From the IMG/VR virus record IMGVR_UViG_3300035661_000287, positions 1 to 26,592 of that record: a stretch of DNA of 26,592 nucleotides, one strand, 5' to 3'. Source of the stretch: a virus. A program made the position numbers and the translations under genes. Every line of letters starts with the position of its first letter. Within the stretch, counting starts at the first letter, position 1. The notes under the pieces are model-generated. The model was not told where the DNA came from. It worked only from the letters and a program-made list of their open reading frames with translations, and did no database searches. This document shows positions 20,408 through 26,592 of this stretch, piece by piece.

Positions 20408-22106
20408 CTACGTCACCGTCGCCCGTCGCTACGCCGAAGCCGTGGTGGCCGGAGAAATCCTGGCTTGCCGCTGGGTGCAGCGGGCCTGCCAGCGCCAACT
20501 GGACGACTTGGTCCGGTACTCGGGCAAGGCCAGCCCTTTCCGCTTCAACCCGAAGCTCAAGGACAAGGAAGGCCGGACCTTTCAGCCGGCCGACAACTTG
20601 TGCGCCTTCATTGAGCGGCTGCCTCACGTCAAAGGCCCTCTGGCCGGCGAGCCAATCAGCCTGGAGCCCTGGCAGGTGTTCATCCTCTCCACCGTATTTG
20701 GCTGGATGAAGCCCGATGGCAAGCGGCGCTTCCGGCGCTCGTACATTGAGGTACCGCGCGGCAATGCCAAATCGACGCTGTCCTCGGCGCTGGCCCTGTA
20801 CATGCTGGCGGCCGATGGCGAAGGCGGTGCCGAGGTGTATTCGCTGGCCACCACGCGTGACCAGGCGCGCATCGTGTTTGGTGACGCGCAGACCATGGCA
20901 CGACGCAGTGCAGGTTTTCGGAGTCGCTTTGCGGTGAACGTCGGCGCGCACAACATGCATGTGCTGGCCAGTGGTTCGAAGTTTGAGGCGCTGTCCGCCG
21001 AAGGTTCAACCCTCGATGGTTTGAATATCCACTTCGGCTGCGTCGATGAACTGCATGCGCATAAAACGCGCACGGTCTATGACGTGGTCGAGACCGGTAC
21101 CGGTAAACGCGACAACTCTCTGCTGTGGGTGATCACCACCGCCGGCAGCAATCGCGCCGGCATTTGCTACGAGGTACGCACCTTTGTCACCAAGTTGCTC
21201 GACGGCGTAGTCCGGGATGACAGCCAATTCGGCATTGTCTACGGACTGGATGATGGCGATGCCTGGGACACCGAGGCGGCGTTGATCAAGGCCAATCCGA
21301 ACTGGGGCATTTCGGTGCGCCCGGAGGTGCTGGGGCCGTTGCAGGCCAAGGCCATGCAACTGCCCAGCGCCATCAACAATTTCAAGACCAAACACTTGAA
21401 CGAGTGGGTCAATGCCGACACGGCATGGATGGACATGCGGGCGTGGGATGCCTGCGCCAATTCCGGCCTCGATCTTGATGTCTTCGAAGGACAGCCTTGC
21501 TGGATCGGACTGGATCTGGCCAGCAAGACCGACATCGCGGCGCTGATGCTGATATTCCAGCATCCGGATATCTCGGACGCCTACGTGGTGTTCGGCAAAT
21601 ACTACCTGCCGGAGGATACGGTGAATGGCGCCGGCAACAGCCAGTACCCCGGCTGGATGCGCACCGGGCGTCTGACCGTGACACCGGGCAACGTGATCGA
21701 TTTCAGCTGGATTGAGGCCGACCTGCTGGACATGGCCTCGCGCTTTGGTATCCAGGCCGTGGCCTTTGATCCGTTCCAGGCCACACAACTCTCGACCCGG
21801 ATGCTGTCCGAAGGACTGCCCATGATCGAGGTGCGGCCGACCGTGCTCAATTTCAGTGAACCGATGAAGACCGTGGAAGCCCTGGTGCTACAGAAAAAAC
21901 TCATTCACGACGGCGACCCGGTTCTGGCCTGGATGGCCAGCAACGTGGTGGCGCATCTGGACGCCAAGGACAACATCTATCCGAGGAAGGAGCGCCCGGA
22001 AAACAAGATCGATGGCATCGTCGCGCTGATCATGGCGATCTCGCGCGCCATCAAACCGGGAGACGGTATCGTGATCGACAGCAGCTACGAACTGATGGTG
22101 CTGTGA
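20394..22106 (+). CDS. Phage terminase large subunit
   Basis: A 570-aa protein read from 20394 (MATSNYVTVARRYA); an ATG 12 bp earlier is possible. Residues 119-128 (EVPRGNAKST) form the Walker A-like ATPase motif, and CVDELH around 216-221 the Walker B. The nuclease half has WIGLDLASKTDIAAL near residue 365, VAFDPFQATQL near 460 and a late Asp (NKIDGIVALIMA), the RNase H-like metal set. This ATP-driven motor and headful/cos cutter packages phage DNA. It overlaps the glycosyltransferase-like gene by 14 bp and the portal start by one base (TGATG). Confidence 0.95.
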   Translation: MATSNYVTVARRYAEAVVAGEILACRWVQRACQRQLDDLVRYSGKASPFRFNPKLKDKEGRTFQPADNLCAFIERLPHVKGPLAGEPISLEPWQVFILSTVFGWMKPDGKRRFRRSYIEVPRGNAKSTLSSALALYMLAADGEGGAEVYSLATTRDQARIVFGDAQTMARRSAGFRSRFAVNVGAHNMHVLASGSKFEALSAEGSTLDGLNIHFGCVDELHAHKTRTVYDVVETGTGKRDNSLLWVITTAGSNRAGICYEVRTFVTKLLDGVVRDDSQFGIVYGLDDGDAWDTEAALIKANPNWGISVRPEVLGPLQAKAMQLPSAINNFKTKHLNEWVNADTAWMDMRAWDACANSGLDLDVFEGQPCWIGLDLASKTDIAALMLIFQHPDISDAYVVFGKYYLPEDTVNGAGNSQYPGWMRTGRLTVTPGNVIDFSWIEADLLDMASRFGIQAVAFDPFQATQLSTRMLSEGLPMIEVRPTVLNFSEPMKTVEALVLQKKLIHDGDPVLAWMASNVVAHLDAKDNIYPRKERPENKIDGIVALIMAISRAIKPGDGIVIDSSYELMVL

Positions 22107-23401
22107 TGGGCAAGATTGCCGATTTCTTTCGATTCAGGGGTGGACCCCGGGCCGACTCCGATGACCGCAGCCCGTGGGGTTCCTTTTGGTTCGAGCCGGT
22201 CACCATGCGCACTGTCAGTGGCGCGCGCATCTCGTCAGAGTCAGCGATGCGGCTGTCGGCCGTGTATGCCTGTGTCCGCATCCTCGCTGAGAGCATGGCG
22301 TCGCTGCCGTTCATTCTCTACCGCCCGGGTCAGGGCGGTGGCAAGGTTGAGCTGCGCAATCACTGGCTCTATCGCCTGTTCTACATCCGCCCGAACCAGT
22401 TTCAGAATCCCTTCGAGTGGCGCGAGATGCTGATGGGCCATCTGGCGCTGCGCGGCAACGCGTTCTGCCGCATTGTCAGCAACGCCAAGGGAGAAATCAC
22501 CGACCTGATACCGATCCACCCGGATCGCATCAGCCTGGTGCTCTCGCAAAGCCAGTCCGACGAATACAGTTATCGCATCATCGACCGGCTCGGCAATCAA
22601 CTGGTGCTGGCTCGCGGCGCGGTCTGGCACCTGCGCGGCTTGTCTTCCGACGGCATGCTTGGACTCTCGCCCATTGAAATGGCCCGCGAAAGCGTCGGGC
22701 TGGCGCTGTCGGCGCAGGACTATGGCGCGCGGTTTTTTGACAACGATGCCAAGCCCACAGGTGGCTGGATTGAATACGCCGGCACCTTCAAGGACAAACC
22801 CGCGCGCGACAATTTTCGGGAGTCGTACCAGAACGCTCAGGGCGCGATGAATCGCGGCAAGGTGCTGGTGCTCGAAGCTGGCATGAAGTACCACGAGGTC
22901 GGCGTCACCAACAAGGAAGCGCAGTTTCTCGAGCTCAGGAAATTCCAGGTCACCGACATCGCGCGCCTGTTTCGCGTGCCGCCGCACATGATCGCGGATC
23001 TTGACCGGGCAACCAATAACAACATCGAGCAGCAGTCCATCGAGTTTGTGCGCTACACCATGCGCCCGTGGGCGGAACGCTGGGAAGCCAGCATTCGGTC
23101 CGATCTGATGCTAGACGACGAAGGCCTCGACTGCGAATTTGATTTCGCGGCGCTGATGCGGGGTGACGCCAACAGTCGTGCCACCTATTACTCGGCGATG
23201 GTCAGCATGGGCGCACTCACTCGAAACGAGGTGCGCGTCGCAGAGAACTACACACCGCTGCCCGGCCTGGATGAGCCGCTGGTGGCGCTCAACATGGGGA
23301 TGACCGGCACCAATCAGCAACCGGCGACAGCACCACCGCCCGACGATGACAACGCCGAGCCCAACAAGATCAACACCGAAGAAGATGACGATGAAGCATG
23401 A
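22106..23401 (+). CDS. Phage portal protein, HK97 type
   Basis: A 431-aa protein with the HK97 portal pattern: SAMRLSAVYACVRILAESMASLPF, NPFEWREMLMGHLALRGNAF, GLSPIEMARESVGLALSAQDYGARFF and VTDIARLFRVPPHMIADL. The acidic tail (DDDNAEPNKINTEEDDD) follows. The portal forms the dodecameric entry for DNA at one vertex and docks the terminase. The ATG at 22106 overlaps the terminase stop (TGATG); a GTG one codon upstream is an alternative start. Its end overlaps the protease gene by 11 bp. Confidence 0.95.
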   Translation: MGKIADFFRFRGGPRADSDDRSPWGSFWFEPVTMRTVSGARISSESAMRLSAVYACVRILAESMASLPFILYRPGQGGGKVELRNHWLYRLFYIRPNQFQNPFEWREMLMGHLALRGNAFCRIVSNAKGEITDLIPIHPDRISLVLSQSQSDEYSYRIIDRLGNQLVLARGAVWHLRGLSSDGMLGLSPIEMARESVGLALSAQDYGARFFDNDAKPTGGWIEYAGTFKDKPARDNFRESYQNAQGAMNRGKVLVLEAGMKYHEVGVTNKEAQFLELRKFQVTDIARLFRVPPHMIADLDRATNNNIEQQSIEFVRYTMRPWAERWEASIRSDLMLDDEGLDCEFDFAALMRGDANSRATYYSAMVSMGALTRNEVRVAENYTPLPGLDEPLVALNMGMTGTNQQPATAPPPDDDNAEPNKINTEEDDDEA

Positions 23402-24326
23402 GATGAAGGGTGAACTACTGCTGGCTGAGTTTCTGGCAACGCCATGGGCCTTGATGCCCGAGCGCCTGAATGCACTGACGGCTGTACTGGGGCGATGGTC
23501 CAGAAGTCAGCCTGCCGGTGACGATGTCCTGGCTCAGGTCATGGCCGATCGTGAGGCCCGTCAGGCGAAACGCCAGATGGCGCAATCCGCCGGTGGTGCT
23601 GGCATTGCCGTGCTGCCGCTGTATGGCATCGTCACCCAGCGCGCCAACATGGTCGACGACGTCTCCGGTCCCGGCATGACCAGCACACAGATGTTCGGTG
23701 CTGCCTTGCGCCAGGCGCTGCTTGACGACTCGGTCGGCCAGATTCTGATCGACATCGACAGTCCTGGTGGCAGCGTCTATGGCGTGGCCGAGCTTGCCGA
23801 TCAGATCCAGTCGGCGCGCGCGAGCAAACCCGTCGTCGCGATCGCCAACAGTCTGGCGGCGAGTGCCGCGTACTGGATCGGCTGCGCCGCCGGAGAGTTC
23901 TATGTGACGCCCGGTGGTGAGGTCGGCTCCATTGGTGTCTGGCAGGCGCATTTCGATTACTCGCAGGCGATCGCTTCTGAAGGTGTGAAGCCCACGCTGA
24001 TTTCTGCGGGCAAGTACAAAGTCGAGGGCAATCCGTATGAGCCATTGAACGACGAAGCACGCGGCTTTATGCAGTCGCGCGTCGACGACTACTACGGTGC
24101 ATTCACCAAAGCTGTTGCCAAGGGGCGCGGCCTACCGGTTGCCAGCGTGCGTGACGGACTCGGTCAAGGTCGGGTTCTCGGCGCTGACGCCGCCGTTGAG
24201 CAAAAGATGGTGGATGGCATCAGCACCTTCGATGACGTTGTGACCCAAATGCAAAAGCGTTCGCGTTCGCAAAACCGAGGGGCATCCCGCCTCGCACAAG
24301 CAAGAAATGCGCTCGCACTTATTTGA
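23391..24326 (+). CDS. Head maturation protease, S49 (SppA-like) family
   Basis: A 311-aa protein. The core has LIDIDSPGGSVYGVAEL (119-135), the nucleophile Ser158 in SLAASAAYW, GSIGVW (179-184) and a candidate catalytic Lys208/210 in SAGKYKVEG. SppA-type phage proteases cleave the capsid's N-terminal delta domain during maturation. Start choice between ATGs at 23385, 23391 and 23403 is uncertain; 23391 has GAAGAAG at a fitting distance. The gene is followed by two terminators and then the capsid gene. Confidence 0.92.
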   Translation: MKHEMKGELLLAEFLATPWALMPERLNALTAVLGRWSRSQPAGDDVLAQVMADREARQAKRQMAQSAGGAGIAVLPLYGIVTQRANMVDDVSGPGMTSTQMFGAALRQALLDDSVGQILIDIDSPGGSVYGVAELADQIQSARASKPVVAIANSLAASAAYWIGCAAGEFYVTPGGEVGSIGVWQAHFDYSQAIASEGVKPTLISAGKYKVEGNPYEPLNDEARGFMQSRVDDYYGAFTKAVAKGRGLPVASVRDGLGQGRVLGADAAVEQKMVDGISTFDDVVTQMQKRSRSQNRGASRLAQARNALALI

Positions 24327-24381
24327 CCTGATTTGATTTTTCGCCTGCCTGCATTGACTGCATAAGCAGGCCAACCGAACA

Positions 24382-24411
24382 GCCGCCCTGGGAAACCATG
24401 GCGGCTTTTTT
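24382..24411 (+). terminator. Intrinsic terminator 1 between protease and capsid genes
   Basis: GCCGCC (24382-24387) pairs with GGCGGC (24400-24405), loop CTGGGAAACCAT, followed by T6. It would limit read-through from the protease gene into the capsid gene. No gene occupies 24327-24453. Confidence 0.75.
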
Positions 24412-24414
24412 CTT

Positions 24415-24437
24415 ACCCGCCTTTGTGCGGGTTTTTT
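24415..24437 (+). terminator. Intrinsic terminator 2, competing with capsid-gene leader pairing
   Basis: ACCCGC (24415-24420) pairs with GCGGGT (24427-24432) and runs into T6. The same GCGGGTT (24427-24433) can instead pair with AACCCGC (24446-24452), which directly follows the GGAG ribosome site (24442-24445) and precedes the ATG at 24454. The two structures exclude each other. Confidence 0.65.
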
Positions 24438-24453
24438 AATTGGAGAACCCGCA

Positions 24454-25845
24454 ATGAGTAAACAACTCCGCGAGCTGCAAGCTCGCAAAGCCAACCTCGT
24501 CAAGGACGCCCGCGCCGTAACCGACGCTGCTGTCGCTGAAAACCGAGATCTCTCGGCCGATGAGGTTGCACGTTTTGACACCCTGCGCGCGCAGATTGAA
24601 GCTGCGTCCGCCGCGCTCGATCGCGAAATGACATTGATCGCCGAAGAAGCACGCTCGGCCAGTGTTACTGCCGCCCTGGCGGCCAGTACGTCGTCCGCGC
24701 CGTCCGCTGCCAGTCATATCCTGAGCGTGCCATCCGGCGCTGGCTTGATTTCCGTCACCGAAAACCGCGATCTCGATCCCCAGCGCGGCTTTGCCAGCAT
24801 GGGCGAGTTCTTCCGGTCAGTGCGTCAAGCCGAGGTGGCGCGGCGTACCGGTGGCGCGGTCGATGAACGACTATTGGGCGGCTCCGGCATGAATGCTGTT
24901 GCCCCCGGCCTGGTCGCCAACGAATCCGCCGGTGTCGACGGTGGATTTGCGGTCCCACCCCAATTTGCACAGGATATTTTCACGCTGTCTCTGGGTGAGG
25001 ACGGCCTGTTGCCGATGACGGACAACGTCGAAATCTCCGGTAACAGCATGTCCTTCCCGAAGGACGAAACCACACCTTGGGGCTCCAACGGCGTGCGCGC
25101 CTACTGGCAGGGCGAGGCCTCCATCACGCAAGCCACCAAGCCGCAGCTGGGTCTGACCACTTTGCGTCTCAAGAAACTCATGGCGTTGGTGCCAATCACC
25201 TCGGAACTGCTCGAGGACACCAATGCGCTCACCTCGTATCTGCCAAAGCAGATCGCCGAACGCATTCGCTGGAAAACCAATGAGGCCATTCTGAACGGCC
25301 AGGGTGACGGCGTGCCACTCGGCGCTTTCCAGTCTGGCGCCGTGATCACTGTGCCCAAGGATCAGGGACAGGCGACACAGACCCTGACGCTGTCGAACCT
25401 GCTCAACATGCAGTCGCGCTTTATGCCGGGTTCAGAGAACAAGGGTGTGTGGATCATCAACAAGTCAGTCCAGGCGGCGCTCTACGGCATCACCTGGAAC
25501 GGCATGCCGGCCTTTATGCCGATCGGCTACCAGGTCAATCTGGGCGGCTCGCTGGCACAGGTGCAACGCAATACCTTGCTGGGTCTGCCGGTGATCTTTT
25601 CGCAGCACCCTGCAGCGTTCTCTGCCCAGGGCGACGTGATGCTGGTGGACCTGAACTATTACCACACGATCACCAAGGCAGGCGGCCTGCAAACCGCCAC
25701 CAGCATGCATCTTTATTTCGATGCCGATGCGGTGGCATTTCGCACCACCTTCCGCATGGACGGGCAAAGCAAGATCGCGCAGCCCGTTGCGCCAGCCAAG
25801 GGCGCGGCCACCTTGTCACCTTTTATTCAGCTCGGCGCGCGCTGA
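24454..25845 (+). CDS. Major capsid protein, HK97 fold
   Basis: A 463-aa protein. Residues 1-65 are a coiled-coil delta domain (KQLRELQARKANLVKDARAV, then DEVARFDTLRAQIEAASAAL) that acts as a built-in scaffold. A variable linker leads to VANESAGVDGGFAVPPQFAQ, the start of the mature HK97 core, followed by SMSFPKDE, LLEDTNALTSYLPKQIAERI, FRTTFRMDGQ and a hydrophobic end. The protease encoded upstream is expected to remove the delta domain. It has its own ribosome site and is preceded by two terminators, so it probably has extra control for its high expression. Confidence 0.95.
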   Translation: MSKQLRELQARKANLVKDARAVTDAAVAENRDLSADEVARFDTLRAQIEAASAALDREMTLIAEEARSASVTAALAASTSSAPSAASHILSVPSGAGLISVTENRDLDPQRGFASMGEFFRSVRQAEVARRTGGAVDERLLGGSGMNAVAPGLVANESAGVDGGFAVPPQFAQDIFTLSLGEDGLLPMTDNVEISGNSMSFPKDETTPWGSNGVRAYWQGEASITQATKPQLGLTTLRLKKLMALVPITSELLEDTNALTSYLPKQIAERIRWKTNEAILNGQGDGVPLGAFQSGAVITVPKDQGQATQTLTLSNLLNMQSRFMPGSENKGVWIINKSVQAALYGITWNGMPAFMPIGYQVNLGGSLAQVQRNTLLGLPVIFSQHPAAFSAQGDVMLVDLNYYHTITKAGGLQTATSMHLYFDADAVAFRTTFRMDGQSKIAQPVAPAKGAATLSPFIQLGAR

Positions 25846-25875
25846 TCTCCATTCCCCCACCTCAAAGGACATCTC

Positions 25876-26331
25876 ATGAGCTATCCCAACTCCAAGGGCT
25901 CGGAACAGTTCGCTGTTCTGGGCCGAACCGGGCCTCTGAACGCCAATGCTGGGCAATCCGCCTGGATCGCCGTAGGCAATTTTCACCGGCTGCTGGCGCT
26001 GGTCGATACCGGCGCCAACATGAACGGCATCCTCAACGCGCAGTTGTTGCAAGCGTTGGATGCCACTGGCACAGGTGCTAAACCAATAACCGGTGCCAAT
26101 GGCCTGGCCAAGGCACTGAGCCCGATTGCTGCAGGCGCCACGGCCAACATTCAGGCGCTGATCGACTGCTCCGTGGACGAGCTCGACACCAACAACGGCT
26201 ACGCCTTCGTTCAGTTGCAAATTGCCGCCTCATCTGCCGGCCTGTTCGCCGGGCTGCTGCTGGGCATCAACGCGCGGTTCGAACCAGCCAATTCACTCAA
26301 TGCGGCCAGCGTTACACAGATCGCTGGATAA
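25876..26331 (+). CDS. Uncharacterised virion-associated protein (151 aa)
   Basis: Family not recognised. The start lies 30 bp after the capsid gene, with AAAGGA 8 bp upstream. The protein is small, Ala/Gly/Asn-rich and beta-prone (LGRTGPLNANAGQSAWIAVG, LLGINARFEPANS), with no membrane or catalytic motif. Being directly after the major capsid gene, it could be a decoration or head-associated protein; that is inference from position only. Confidence 0.68.
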   Translation: MSYPNSKGSEQFAVLGRTGPLNANAGQSAWIAVGNFHRLLALVDTGANMNGILNAQLLQALDATGTGAKPITGANGLAKALSPIAAGATANIQALIDCSVDELDTNNGYAFVQLQIAASSAGLFAGLLLGINARFEPANSLNAASVTQIAG

Positions 26332-26376
26332 CCAACCCCATCAATTTACCCACCCACCCTCAAAAGGAAACGCACC

Positions 26377-26592
26377 ATGAATCTCATTCGTTACGTCATC
26401 GATTTTTTCCACATCAACGGCGCTGGCCAGCAATCTGTCAAATATGCCAAGGGACAGACCTATCCGGAATCCGATGAAACCATTTCGCACGTCGAGGCCG
26501 GACACGCTGAGATCGTTGTCGTCGAAGTGTCTGCCACGACAGAGACCACTGATGCAGACGCCACGCCGCAACCGGACGACAACACCAAACAA
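26377..26592 (+). CDS. Uncharacterised small phage protein, cut by window edge
   Basis: Starts at 26377 with AAGGA upstream and is still open at the window edge after 72 codons. The N-terminus (MNLIRYVIDFFHINGAG) is hydrophobic and beta-like, the later part acidic and Thr/Asp-rich (ETTDADATPQPDDNTK). No family recognised. It lies in the head or head-tail joining region; the full gene is needed for any assignment. Confidence 0.6.
   Translation, partial: MNLIRYVIDFFHINGAGQQSVKYAKGQTYPESDETISHVEAGHAEIVVVEVSATTETTDADATPQPDDNTKQ

Overview
The window is most of a temperate, HK97-type tailed-phage genome (a prophage), probably with a sliver of host DNA at its left edge. Coding density is high, base composition is GC-rich (about 60% by eye), and the relatives I recognise are proteobacterial. 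I cannot name the host genus; beta- or gammaproteobacteria are my best guess. A truncated higB-like toxin start sits at the extreme left behind a strong promoter whose spacer is a palindrome. A left attachment site probably lies between there and the recombinase cassette, but cannot be pinned down because serine-recombinase cores are tiny.

Layout. (1) 1-86: higB-like 5' end, minus strand. (2) 644-3238, minus strand: four tightly coupled genes, namely a small unknown protein, DUF2924, a large serine recombinase and a ParB/KorB-like HTH protein. This is the likely integration module. (3) 3368-5646, minus strand: XRE repressor, ImmA/IrrE metalloprotease and a SIR2-domain protein in one operon. 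The first two look like an ImmR/ImmA-type lysogeny switch; the SIR2 protein is the likely cargo effector (NAD-directed defence). (4) 5876-8070, plus strand, from a good divergent promoter: two uncharacterised coupled proteins (411 and 320 aa), ended by a terminator. (5) 8243-16558, plus strand: early operon with an excisionase-like HTH, two small unknowns, a BRO-N antirepressor-like protein, a Sak4-like ATPase, an SSB-like protein, a DUF6511 protein, a Cas4-like nuclease, an AlpA-like HTH, a primase-helicase, a RuvC-like resolvase, a small unknown and a DUF6362 protein. (6) 16559-18043: a structured leader with an intrinsic terminator just before an orphan ParB-N/DNA methyltransferase. (7) 18025-18721, minus strand: DUF3489 and a 65-aa protein. 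(8) 18841 to the right edge, plus strand: HNH nuclease, small terminase, glycosyltransferase-like protein, large terminase, portal, S49 protease, major capsid, then two small genes, the last cut by the window edge. Tail and lysis genes would lie beyond.

How they work together. The leftward XRE-ImmA-SIR2 operon and the rightward 411/320-aa operon share a compact divergent control region with back-to-back promoters. The early operon has its own candidate promoter, flanked by repeated GTTCGCCA sites. Replication and recombination rest on the primase-helicase, Sak4, SSB, Cas4-like and RuvC set. Head packaging is a standard HNH/P27/HK97 module with a GT-A-like gene inserted between the terminase subunits. 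The most promising undescribed items are the XRE-ImmA-SIR2 operon facing the two unknown proteins, the structured RNA before the methyltransferase, the competing hairpins before the capsid gene, and a 15-bp element shared by the DUF2924 and DUF3489 cassettes. All functions are inferred from reading the translated sequence; no database search was run.
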